DNA of 25,278 nucleotides from CAYNOZ01 sp964398955 (GTDB lineage Archaea; Methanobacteriota_B; Thermococci; Thermococcales; CAYNOZ01): assembly GCA_964398955.1 (NCBI GenBank), contig CAYNOZ010000013.1, positions 1-25,278 on the forward strand, given 5' to 3'. Made by a program: the position numbers and the translations under genes. A model generated the notes under the pieces. The model saw only the letters and a list, made by a program, of their open reading frames with translations, ran no database searches and was not told the origin of the DNA. Shown piece after piece: positions 7,987-15,664 of the stretch (the first letter of the stretch is position 1; each line of letters starts with the position of its first letter).

Positions 7987-8904
7987 ATGAAAGAAGCTGA
8001 TTTTATTTGGATGGATGGAAAACTTGTAGATTGGGAAGATGCGAAAGTACATGTTTTAACTCATGCTTTACATTATGGTACTGGTGTTTTTGAAGGTATC
8101 AGAGCGTATGAAGGGGAAGATGGTCCGGAAGTATTCAGATTAGATAAACACATGGACAGATTCATGGATTCAGCTAAAATAACAAAAATAGACATGGAAT
8201 ACAGCAAAGAAGATCTAATAAAAGCGATCGATGAAGTAATAATAGAAAATAACTTAGATAGCTGTTATATAAGGCCTCTAGCTTTTAGAGGATACAAAGA
8301 AATGAATCTAAGTCCTTTAGAGAATCCAGTAAGAGTTATGATAGCTGCATGGCCTTGGGGATCCTACTTAGGAGAAGAATCTCTAACTAAAGGAGTGGAT
8401 GTTCAAGTATCCTCATGGACCCGTCATCATCCTAACGTAATGCCAACAAAAGCTAAAGGAACTGGAAACTATTTGAACTCAGTTATGGGGAAAATAGAAG
8501 CCGTTGAAAACGGGTACAAAGAATCAATAATGTTAACACCGGAAGGATACGTATCAGAAGGAACAGGAGAAAACCTATTCATAGTAAGAGAAGAAGAAAT
8601 CTACACAACACCAACCTCAAAGGTACTAGAAGGAATAACAAGAGACTCAATAATACAAATAGCAGAAGACCTAGGATACACAATCAATAAGGAAGAACTA
8701 ACCCGAGACCAATTATACAGATCAGATGAAGCATTCTTCGTCGGAACAGCCGCAGAAATAACCCCAATATCAACAATAGACGAAATAAAAATATCAAACG
8801 GCATAGGACCAATAACAGAAGAACTACAGGAAAAATACATGAAAGCTGTCAGAGGACAAATCCCAGAATACAAAAAATGGCTCCACAAACCAAAAAAGCC
8901 CTAA
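7987..8904 (+). CDS. ilvE: Branched-chain amino acid aminotransferase
   Basis: A PLP-dependent fold-type IV aminotransferase that interconverts valine, leucine and isoleucine with their 2-keto acids using 2-oxoglutarate/glutamate. Signatures are HYGTGVFEGIRAYEG at 29-43, R51 and the RLDKHMDRF segment, K157 in KAKGTGNY (the Schiff-base lysine), and EGYVSEGTGENLF at 186-198, which binds PLP phosphate. VGTAAEITPI near residue 252 is also typical. The 305-residue length is normal. A T-rich AT stretch about 30 bases upstream and absence of a good ribosome site suggest a leaderless or very short leader. A run of seven T at 8928-8934 after the stop is a likely terminator. Confidence 0.93.
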   Translation: MKEADFIWMDGKLVDWEDAKVHVLTHALHYGTGVFEGIRAYEGEDGPEVFRLDKHMDRFMDSAKITKIDMEYSKEDLIKAIDEVIIENNLDSCYIRPLAFRGYKEMNLSPLENPVRVMIAAWPWGSYLGEESLTKGVDVQVSSWTRHHPNVMPTKAKGTGNYLNSVMGKIEAVENGYKESIMLTPEGYVSEGTGENLFIVREEEIYTTPTSKVLEGITRDSIIQIAEDLGYTINKEELTRDQLYRSDEAFFVGTAAEITPISTIDEIKISNGIGPITEELQEKYMKAVRGQIPEYKKWLHKPKKP

Positions 8905-9196
8905 AATATTCAAAAAATTCTCTATTCTTTTTTTATTAACTAAAATCAACAAAATATTCTTTAATCTTCAAAAATAATAACGAAAAATCAAAAAAAATAG
9001 TAAATAAGATTGGAAATCAAGAAGCAATTATCGAAAATAACTTCTCCTTTTCCATTCTCAACTATTCTAAATCCTTAAGATAATATGCCCACCTTCCTGG
9101 TTCAAAGCTCGAATAGTGATCGAGTTGAAATCAAAATTAAAAGAACATTTTAAATAGGTTGAATTTTTTAACTTTAGGAATTAAGGGCTTGGTAGA
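8905..9196. other. Intergenic upstream of MFS gene with stable hairpin
   Basis: The region starts with a T-run that probably ends ilvE transcription (8928-8934). It then holds A-rich sequence without open frames. At 9101-9129 there is an inverted repeat, TTCAA-AG-CTCGA / TCGAG-TTGAA with a seven-base loop and a two-base bulge. The MFS promoter follows, with TTTTAAATA at about 9148-9156. The hairpin lies just upstream of the TATA box, where a regulator could bind. Confidence 0.5.
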
Positions 9197-10465
9197 ATGG
9201 GTTATTTAGATAGAATTAGCTTTGATCTTCCGCGTAAGTATAAGTGGTTAATACTTGGGATTTTATTCGTATCAACTTTAATGGGTTATGTTGCTCGTAT
9301 GAGTGTTTCTGTAGCTCTAAAGTTTATATCAAGTGATTTTGGTTGGAGTGCCTCTCAGGAAGGAAGTTTAGGAGGTATATTATTAGGTATTTTTCTGGTT
9401 AGTTATGGTTTTTCAAATGTTTTATTAAGTCCTTATATTGATAAGTTAGGTCCTAAAAAATCGTTAACTTTTGCCATTTCCGCTTGGTCTTTATCAGTTA
9501 TATTTGGAGCGTTTTTTGGGAATATTTATTGGATGTTCTTATTTTCAAGAGTTTTACTGGGTCTGGGTCAAGGAGTATTATTTCCAACAGCTTCTAAAGT
9601 AACTGCAGGATGGTTCAAAGAAGAGCAGAGAGCTAGAGCAAATTCAATATTCCTAAGTGGAGGTCCTTTCGGTTCTATGTTATCTCCTCTAATACTTACG
9701 CCCATAATAGTGAAAACATCATGGGAGATCACATTCTACCTATTCGCGTTACTAAGCCTATCAATAATAATACCTGTACTATTATTCATACAAACCAGCC
9801 CAAAAGGTGTGAAACAAAAGCAGAAAGAAGAGACTGAAGAAGTTGAACTCAATATTAGAGAGGATATGAAAGTTCTGCTAAAAAATAGACAGTTCCAAAT
9901 CATATTGATCGGATTTATCTCAATGATATCAGTTTGGTGGGGAATAGGGCTATGGCTTCCTACTTATCTAGTTGAAGCTCAGGGGCTCTCTATAAGTGAG
10001 ATGACGTTCGGAGCGAGCGTACCTTACTTAGCATCTGCTTTAGGAATGTTTTCAGCTTCATGGATAAGCGACCGCACAGGAGAAAGAAAAAAAATTATAG
10101 TAATCGCACTAATATCTACTACAGCAGTAATACTATCCCTAACTATGCTGGATATTCAATCAAAAATAATAGCAATCCTACTGCTCTCACTTATATTCTT
10201 CTTAGGTCAGATGTCACCACCAATCTTCTTCGCTTTAATACAGACAAGGATATCAGAAGAAATCCTAGGGTCAGCAACCGGGATCATGAATGGTATAGGA
10301 AATGGAATAGGAGTAATAGGTCCAGTATCCATAGGTTTCATAGTTGCTCTTACAGGATCCTACAACCTGGGTCTAATCTTTTTAGGTTCTATATCTCTAG
10401 TAGGTGGGATACTGTTCCAGATAATCTATAAAACTCCAAAACAATCAGAAAAAATATTAATATAA
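9197..10465 (+). CDS. MFS transporter (ACS-like family)
   Basis: A 422-residue integral membrane protein with about 12 transmembrane helices in two halves, joined by a charged cytoplasmic loop around residues 200-225 (SPKGVKQKQKEETEE). The loop after helix 2 reads SPYIDKLGPKK, a variant of the MFS GxLaDrxGxkr motif, and the matching loop in the second half reads SDRTGERKK. GLGQGVLFPTASK in helix 4 region is typical of anion:cation symporter-like MFS members. The substrate, probably an organic anion or sugar acid, cannot be read from sequence. The start has a GGT-type site. It ends at a shared terminator hairpin with the convergent gene. Confidence 0.85.
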   Translation: MGYLDRISFDLPRKYKWLILGILFVSTLMGYVARMSVSVALKFISSDFGWSASQEGSLGGILLGIFLVSYGFSNVLLSPYIDKLGPKKSLTFAISAWSLSVIFGAFFGNIYWMFLFSRVLLGLGQGVLFPTASKVTAGWFKEEQRARANSIFLSGGPFGSMLSPLILTPIIVKTSWEITFYLFALLSLSIIIPVLLFIQTSPKGVKQKQKEETEEVELNIREDMKVLLKNRQFQIILIGFISMISVWWGIGLWLPTYLVEAQGLSISEMTFGASVPYLASALGMFSASWISDRTGERKKIIVIALISTTAVILSLTMLDIQSKIIAILLLSLIFFLGQMSPPIFFALIQTRISEEILGSATGIMNGIGNGIGVIGPVSIGFIVALTGSYNLGLIFLGSISLVGGILFQIIYKTPKQSEKILI

Positions 10466-10469
10466 GAAA

Positions 10470-10498
10470 AAAAGGAAAAATTGATTTTTTATCCTTTT
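10470..10498. terminator. Bidirectional terminator hairpin
   Basis: AAAAGGA at 10470-10476 is perfectly complementary to TCCTTTT at 10492-10498, and the interior AAAAT-TG-ATTTT extends the stem. Both strands end in a T-run, so it can terminate the MFS gene on the plus strand and the CxxC protein gene on the minus strand. It covers the minus-strand stop codon. Confidence 0.55.
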
Positions 10499-11043
10499 AA
10501 GTAATCTATTCCGAAATCATTGGTAGCTTTTTGACTGCAATCTTCGCAAATAGGTACTACTAATAGTCCCTGGTTTGTGGCTTCCTCTACAATACGTTCG
10601 GGAGCGGTGAAATACGGACTTTCTTCAAGTCTTTCAAGTGGTTCTGTTTCCCATCTAATTCTTTCTTCGGCAATGTCTAACTTCTTAGCGTCATTTGGTA
10701 AGAGGAATGAAAGTTCAGGTTCTTCAGATGGTCCTAATTTGATTTCATCTCCACAAACGAAGCAATTTAATTGATGTTTAGCTTTTTCCATACAATCAGG
10801 ACAAACAGGAACCATTAAAGGACCATGCTTCCTAATATCCTCGCTTTCCTCCTTAGAAGGCATATTAGAGGCCTGTTTATCTAATTGTTTCTCTATTCTC
10901 TCTATAGAAACTCCTAACTCCCATGCACTCTCAGGGAAAAAATAAGAAAAATCATGATCATCTAAAACATTAGGATCATTAATAGATTTCCCGCATACAA
11001 AACAATTCAAATCTTTATTATTTGACATATTATTCCTTACCAT
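10489..11043 (-). CDS. Tandem-duplicated CxxC/CxxC putative zinc protein
   Basis: A 184-residue soluble acidic protein made of two copies of one roughly 80-residue unit. Each unit opens with NCFVCG (C14/C17 and C94/C97) and closes with VPxCxDC (C81/C84 and C166/C169), with 63 to 68 residues between pairs; helical segments containing ERI occur in between. The cysteine quartets would each hold one Zn or an Fe-S-type metal. The function is unknown; protein or nucleic acid binding is possible. The first ATG (11043) has no ribosome site, whereas ATG 11028 is preceded by AAGGA, so translation may begin five codons later. I do not recognise the family. Confidence 0.65.
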   Translation of the reverse strand: MVRNNMSNNKDLNCFVCGKSINDPNVLDDHDFSYFFPESAWELGVSIERIEKQLDKQASNMPSKEESEDIRKHGPLMVPVCPDCMEKAKHQLNCFVCGDEIKLGPSEEPELSFLLPNDAKKLDIAEERIRWETEPLERLEESPYFTAPERIVEEATNQGLLVVPICEDCSQKATNDFGIDYLKG

Positions 11044-11102
11044 CCATTCAAATCTTTTAATATTTTACTATTTCGGGGGTAACAAAGTTTTGGATCCAGG
11101 TT

Positions 11103-13190
11103 TCAGTAGAAGGTATTGAGTTTGGTTTCATGATTTTTGGTTAAATATTTTTTAATTTTTGTTTTGTTCCATTTTAAGGGGGAAAGAATACTTTCTGCTG
11201 CTCTTATAAGCATTTTTTTGTAGAATTCTTCATCGTATTCGTTTATTTCTTCGTAGTAAAGGTTTACTCTTTTTTCATCTTTTTCATCATTATCTATTAC
11301 TACGTATTTTACATCTTCTCCTGGGTGAATGTTGTAAGATTGATTTTTTGCTCTGGTTAGTGCTGACCAGTTTAGGTTATGTTGTTTGTATTGTTCTGGG
11401 TTTTTGCTGACAGATTTTTTTATTAAGAGTTTTTCTGGTTTGACTTTGCCTCTTTCTATTTCTTTCAATTGTTTCTTTAGTAGTTGTAGTACTGGTTTAG
11501 AGTTTCTTTCTTTATCATACTTTTTTATTAGTTCTTTTTGTTTTTCTTTGATGTATTTTGGTGTACTTTTTTGTCTCATTTCTATGCCTCTTACTTTGTA
11601 TCCTCCTTCTTTTTTCTTTCCGAAGTATCTTGTTAAGGCTCCTGCTTCTGAGTTTCTTCTTGGGCAAAAGGCTAACCATTCGTATTCGTTTTCATATTCT
11701 AGTTTTATTCCAACTTCTTCTGTGATTTTTTCATTGATTTGTTGGATTTTTTCGTTTTTTTCTTTTTGTTGTAACCAGATACTATCTATTATTCCATGTA
11801 GTACTCGCCATCCTCTCTTTTCGAACATTTTTTTGGTTTTAAGCATTATTTCACGTGCGAATGCGTTAATAGATTCATGACATTCTATGCGTCCGAATTT
11901 AGCGTTGGAAAATCCTTGATAACCGAAACTAGCTACTAAAATCCATTTAAGTGCGCTTGAGCGGTTTTCTAGAATCTTCTTCTCCTCTTCATCATTAGTA
12001 TCCTTTATTCTCTGTTTAATCTCTTGTCGGTCATCAATTAAAGGAGATAATACCTGAGGGAGGTACCCTCTCTTATCCTTGCATATAGTATAACCAAGCT
12101 CGGGAACCTTTTCATTTTCAGAACATCTTGTTCTAACAGTTTCAGGAGAAATATTATGTTCACGAATTATATTAGGGTAGAGACTGGAAAAATCTACTTC
12201 ATGAACGTCTTCGTGAACTCCAACTCTTGGTGAGAATATGAAACCTCCTCTATCAGACTTATGTAGAGTTTTCATAGATTTAAACATTTCAGGCCTCCAC
12301 GCCTTCCATGGTACTAGTACTCCTTCCTGATTAGCTTTTTTTATTTGTATAGCGGTTAGAATGTTTCCGATTGATCCCCATGACAGTTCTTGTAGTGGTT
12401 TCCATGATCTTCGTACTAGATCTATTAAACCATCCAGTTTAGCTTTGCTGTAGAAGAAACTATTAGATTTATCTATTATTATTCGGCCATAGATGTTGTA
12501 TCGTGCATTTGAGTGTCCAATATTTCCGTAGCTGGTGTAAGTGTTTTTACCTGCTAATTTTTTCATTCCTGGCATTCTTCCTAGGGTGAATTTTATATTT
12601 AGTTCATTTGCTTTTTCATGCATTAAGGGTATTAACTGGCTGTTATTTATTACTAAGATGTCTGGGTTTTGCTGTTTTAGTTCTTGTTTAAGAGTTATTA
12701 AATTCTTTTTTTCTGTTTCTGTAATTTTTTCTTCATTTATTTTGATTTTAGTTAGTTCTTTTTTACTTAATTTTGTTCTAGGCACTTTTATTTTCATAGA
12801 GGTTAATTCTTCTTTTGGTACAGGTTCTACATTATTCTCCAAGCAGTATCTGTATTGTCTGGATAGATCAACATTGAAGAATTCGTATTTCTTTTCAGGG
12901 AATCTTGATCGGAGTTTTCTAGCTAATTTCTGCAAATTTTCTAGGGTTGTGACGTTAACCTTAATAACTTCTTCTGGTTTGTTTCTCCATCCAGTTCGCC
13001 ATTTTTCTCTTTTAATGGAGTTTACTGACCTTTTGTTTCTTAATATTTCCTCCATTTTCGGTAAACCGCTACAATTTGTGCTGATATAGAATGATGGGAA
13101 GTAGTCTTCGATCTTTCTGTATTTAGGTTTGCCGTTTTTTTTATACCATTCTAAGACATCTCCGTTAAGGTAATCGATTTTGTATGTCAA
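11103..13190 (-). CDS. Divergent archaeal family B DNA polymerase, exonuclease-deficient
   Basis: A 695-residue family B polymerase. Motif A, DFSSLYPNII, has D333. Motif C reads HGIIDS with D469 in the position of the second, catalytic aspartate of YGDTDS; the first aspartate is isoleucine. In motif B (around 415-424) the lysine K415 and G423 remain but the usual asparagine-serine and tyrosine are replaced by V-A and F. RGIEMRQKS near 534 matches the start of the thumb. The 3'-5' exonuclease motifs are not recognisable: the region PDILVINNSQ resembles ExoII without its aspartate. The protein is shorter than replicative PolB (about 780-900). It ends an operon two bases after a small helical gene. 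A translesion or repair role is inferred. Confidence 0.88.
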   Translation of the reverse strand: MTYKIDYLNGDVLEWYKKNGKPKYRKIEDYFPSFYISTNCSGLPKMEEILRNKRSVNSIKREKWRTGWRNKPEEVIKVNVTTLENLQKLARKLRSRFPEKKYEFFNVDLSRQYRYCLENNVEPVPKEELTSMKIKVPRTKLSKKELTKIKINEEKITETEKKNLITLKQELKQQNPDILVINNSQLIPLMHEKANELNIKFTLGRMPGMKKLAGKNTYTSYGNIGHSNARYNIYGRIIIDKSNSFFYSKAKLDGLIDLVRRSWKPLQELSWGSIGNILTAIQIKKANQEGVLVPWKAWRPEMFKSMKTLHKSDRGGFIFSPRVGVHEDVHEVDFSSLYPNIIREHNISPETVRTRCSENEKVPELGYTICKDKRGYLPQVLSPLIDDRQEIKQRIKDTNDEEEKKILENRSSALKWILVASFGYQGFSNAKFGRIECHESINAFAREIMLKTKKMFEKRGWRVLHGIIDSIWLQQKEKNEKIQQINEKITEEVGIKLEYENEYEWLAFCPRRNSEAGALTRYFGKKKEGGYKVRGIEMRQKSTPKYIKEKQKELIKKYDKERNSKPVLQLLKKQLKEIERGKVKPEKLLIKKSVSKNPEQYKQHNLNWSALTRAKNQSYNIHPGEDVKYVVIDNDEKDEKRVNLYYEEINEYDEEFYKKMLIRAAESILSPLKWNKTKIKKYLTKNHETKLNTFY

Positions 13191-13192
13191 TT

Positions 13193-13432
13193 TTATTTCT
13201 CCTCTTTGAGTTTTTCTATTTCTTTTTCTTGCTGTAGTAGGATAGAAATAATAGCGATTACAATTGGATTGTTTGAGTTCTGATAAGATGCTGCGTCTGC
13301 GTTTTTCTCTGCTTTTTCAAACATTTTTTCAAATATTTGTTGATCTTCTTTTCTTAGAGCTTTTTTGTAATCTTTTAGTTCTCTTTTTAAGTTTTTAAGC
13401 GTGTTTCGGTATGTTTCGTTTGTTCTTCCCAT
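13193..13432 (-). CDS. Small helical protein of the RadA-like/PolB operon
   Basis: A 79-residue protein, mostly helical: a charged amphipathic N-terminal half (residues 8-48), a short Asn/Ser linker (52-56), a hydrophobic stretch PIVIAIISILL at 56-66, and a charged C-terminal helix. It has no known catalytic motif. Its start overlaps the RadA-like gene by about 46 bases and its stop is two bases before the polymerase ATG. A perfect GGAGGT ribosome site lies eight bases before its ATG, inside the upstream gene. It may bridge the RadA-like protein and the polymerase, by analogy with the small partners of polymerase accessory complexes. That role is inference. Confidence 0.7.
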   Translation of the reverse strand: MGRTNETYRNTLKNLKRELKDYKKALRKEDQQIFEKMFEKAEKNADAASYQNSNNPIVIAIISILLQQEKEIEKLKEEK

Positions 13433-14082
13433 TTTATAGAACCTCCTCTTCTTCTTTTATAAGTCTGCTTCAGTATAGCTCTCCAGAAGTCAATAGTTGT
13501 TTGGAAGTATCCGTTAACAGAATAGAAATACGTTTTAAAGTTAGAGCTACTGAATTTCGGCCCGATTTCAGTTACTTCAAATTCAATTTCTTCATCACTA
13601 ACTCTTCGGATAAGTTCTTTAACAGAATCTTCTCCATTTTCATAGAGTGACCAGAGAATAGGGATATCGTAATGGTTAGATATATTCTTTAAGATGTTAA
13701 TCTCTTCTTTTATCATTCTAAGTTTTTCTCCATTTACCATGTCCCTGTAGAACCAGTTTATCTCCGGTATAACTATTAGAGAAGTTGTGTATGATACTTT
13801 ATTTTTTAGTTTTTGGATTAAAGAGTAATGTTGATAAGCTGTGAAGGATCTTGCTACTTTTATTCGTTCTAGTATACTTGAATTAGGAATTAAATTATTT
13901 AAAGTTGTTAAGGAAGCTTTTTCCTTCGAATCAACCCAGTAAACTGTTTTATTATTCGAAATCATTTGATTAATTGCTAAAGACTGAATACCGAACTTTT
14001 CACCGGTTCTATTACGCAATAAATTCATTCCTTGATCCAGCTGAGGTAACCTTCCTAACCTCCCTAACTTACTTCCCAACAT
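13387..14082 (-). CDS. RadA/RecA-fold protein with degenerate ATPase motifs
   Basis: A 231-residue protein aligning with the RecA core of archaeal RadA. The P-loop position reads GEKFGIQS (27-34), so the GK of GxxxxGK[ST] is IQ. The next strand TVYWVDS (46-52) and RIKVARSFTAYQHYSLI (73-89) closely match RadA's segment around VARAFNSNHQMLL. The Walker B strand SLIVIPEINWFYRD has P106 where the aspartate should be. LKNISNHYDIPILWS (131-145) matches the RadA segment LADLYNIAVVVTNQ. It should hold the fold without hydrolysing ATP. It is the promoter-proximal gene of a three-gene operon with a family B polymerase, and ATG lies 25 bases from a TATA box, suggesting a leaderless mRNA. Confidence 0.72.
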   Translation of the reverse strand: MLGSKLGRLGRLPQLDQGMNLLRNRTGEKFGIQSLAINQMISNNKTVYWVDSKEKASLTTLNNLIPNSSILERIKVARSFTAYQHYSLIQKLKNKVSYTTSLIVIPEINWFYRDMVNGEKLRMIKEEINILKNISNHYDIPILWSLYENGEDSVKELIRRVSDEEIEFEVTEIGPKFSSSNFKTYFYSVNGYFQTTIDFWRAILKQTYKRRRGGSIKWEEQTKHTETRLKT

Positions 14083-14102
14083 ATAGTAGGTTCTTAGCCA
14101 CC

Positions 14103-14142
14103 ATTAATAAACGAAATGGGGTCCCTTCCGAAACTTCCGAAA
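14103..14142 (-). promoter_or_regulatory. Promoter and tandem 9-mer upstream of RadA-like/PolB operon
   Basis: The minus strand carries TTTATTAA at about 14111-14104, centred 25 bases before the ATG at 14082. Just upstream lies a perfect tandem repeat, CTTCCGAAA twice on the plus strand (14125-14133 and 14134-14142), which reads TTTCGGAAG twice in the direction of the operon. Its distance to the TATA box fits an activator or operator site. Whether it controls a damage response is untested. Confidence 0.5.
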
Positions 14143-14198
14143 AATAATCGTCTAAACTAAAACCCAGAAAAACTAGGGAACCTAAGTAAGAAAAGAAA

Positions 14199-14858
14199 TT
14201 AAATCGGGAAATCATCCCGAACTCTTCTCATTGTAAAAACAAACAAACTAACAGAAATATAAGTAACTAAAAGCAATTCAGCTGCTAAAATAAACTTAGA
14301 ACCGTTCAACTGATAAAAACCAGCTAAACTATCCATCAAACCATGAACAAAAATAAGTCCAAGTAAGGCCTTAGTACCCCACCCCCTCTGAAAGGCATAA
14401 GCCATCAAAGCAGTGGAAGAACCATGGAATAAAGTAACTACAAACCTCTCATACAATCCCAAAAAACTCATATTAAGGGAAAACGCAGTAGTAGGGGCTT
14501 GATTAGCTAAAATACCTAATAAAGGAATAAGAATGGCCTCACCTAATCCAAATCCAATACCAATAAATACAGCATTCTTAACAGGTCTCACTCGAGCTAA
14601 AGGATACCTAAATAACTGCTGAAATCCTCCAGCCACAAACCCAATCCAAAGCGATATGAAAACAATAAATAATAGACCTTTAGAAACTATATCAGCATTC
14701 GAACCAACATCCACCAGATAAAATATAGAATTCTGGAAAAATGGCTGCATAAATATAGTTAAAAGAAGTAAAACCACTCCCATACCAATCTCCTTAACCT
14801 TTATATCCTCAAACCCAAAATAATAAAACACAGAAGCTCCTAAAATCCCACCAATCAT
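14199..14858 (-). CDS. YhfC-family putative intramembrane protease
   Basis: A 219-residue polytopic membrane protein with about seven hydrophobic segments. Three conserved-looking patches match the YhfC family of intramembrane metalloprotease relatives: GIGFGLGEA around 101-109, ERFVVTLFHGSSTALM around 138-153 and GLIFVHGLMDS around 169-179. In each, polar residues (E, E and H, H and D) sit within membrane helices, as expected for a buried metal site. The substrate is unknown. The listed ATG lacks a ribosome site, while a strong GGAGGGG lies 35 bases upstream, followed at four to seven bases by in-frame ATT codons (14888 and 14885); translation may begin there and lengthen the first helix. 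Confidence 0.68.
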   Translation of the reverse strand: MIGGILGASVFYYFGFEDIKVKEIGMGVVLLLLTIFMQPFFQNSIFYLVDVGSNADIVSKGLLFIVFISLWIGFVAGGFQQLFRYPLARVRPVKNAVFIGIGFGLGEAILIPLLGILANQAPTTAFSLNMSFLGLYERFVVTLFHGSSTALMAYAFQRGWGTKALLGLIFVHGLMDSLAGFYQLNGSKFILAAELLLVTYISVSLFVFTMRRVRDDFPI

Positions 14859-15202
14859 CGGAAATACAAAATTTAAATAATTAATAATTAATCCCCTCCT
14901 ATACTTAACTCACAAGAATCCTGAACAACATAACCACTCAAAAATAAAAAATTAACCAGAACAATCAAAACAAAAACTAACATCTCAACCATAATATTAA
15001 CAACTCCAAACACAATTCAAACCGTAGATATTATCAAAATACAAGTATTTTAAATTTTTGTTAGTCGTGGTAGTTTCTTCGAATTTAGTCTCTAGGATTC
15101 AAAAATTCAGAAAATTGAGGTAATGCTAAACTCAGAAAAATTTTGATAATAAGTTTTAAGGTTGTTGCTGATGTACTTTATATTGGATTTTGAGGGTTTT
15201 TC
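14859..15202. other. Divergent intergenic region with a perfect palindrome
   Basis: A 344-base region between a minus-strand and a plus-strand gene. It contains the GGAGGGG site of the YhfC-like gene (minus strand, 14899-14893), an A/C-rich stretch without open frames, and a perfect palindrome AAAATAC-AA-GTATTTT at 15036-15051. TATA-like stretches on the plus strand near 15148-15157 and 15175-15184 can serve the gene at 15203. No RNA gene was seen. Confidence 0.5.
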
Positions 15203-15655
15203 ATGTCATTGATAGTTACAGATTATTTGCATAGGGGTTATGAAGTAGTTCCAGAGGATGGTTTTGACCTATATCTTCATATGGATGATAAGTACTTGGA
15301 AGCTTATGATTTGGTTGGCGGTGATAAGCTTATTGGGTATTTGAAAGAGGTTAGACGGGTTGAAGATAAAGAGGAGAATGTTGATAGGTTAGTTGATTTG
15401 GAAATTGGTTTTAGGATTGGTGATGATCTTAAGCATATTTTTATTTCGGATTTTCCCGATGATTTGGAGGTTTTGAGGTCGGGTATTGGTTTTTGGATGA
15501 AAGTTTTTATTACTCATGGGGTTAAGAACGGTGAGAGGTTCAGGCTTTTTGGTAAGAGAAAGATTAAGATTAATAATTTAGAGAATCCTGAAGTTCATTG
15601 TCCTAGTAGAAGATATTTTATGCGTAATAGACGTAAAAAAGAAGAAAAGATGTAG
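15203..15655 (+). CDS. Unknown soluble protein
   Basis: A 150-residue protein, acidic in its first two thirds and strongly basic at the end (RRYFMRNRRKKEEK). It has a predicted alternation of short strands, including GFDLYLHMDD, KLIGYLKEVRR, LVDLEIGFRIGDD and FRLFGKRKIKI, and looks like a mixed or mainly beta protein. There is no signal peptide or membrane segment. Codon use is T/G-rich like the surrounding plus strand. The coding potential is good (long, clean frame and consistent codon choice), but I do not recognise the family. It ends ten bases before the convergent SDR gene. Confidence 0.55.
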   Translation: MSLIVTDYLHRGYEVVPEDGFDLYLHMDDKYLEAYDLVGGDKLIGYLKEVRRVEDKEENVDRLVDLEIGFRIGDDLKHIFISDFPDDLEVLRSGIGFWMKVFITHGVKNGERFRLFGKRKIKINNLENPEVHCPSRRYFMRNRRKKEEKM

Positions 15656-15664
15656 TTTATATTT

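Noticed and set aside
9098..9112. GGTTCAAAGCTC resembles a tRNA T-loop
   Set aside because: There is no matching T stem, acceptor stem or anticodon arm around it; the sequence is explained by the inverted repeat at 9101-9129.
11386..13089. Long plus-strand open frames opposite the polymerase gene
   Set aside because: They are shadows: rich in Phe, Ser and Leu, without motifs, and the minus strand has clear PolB motifs across the same span.
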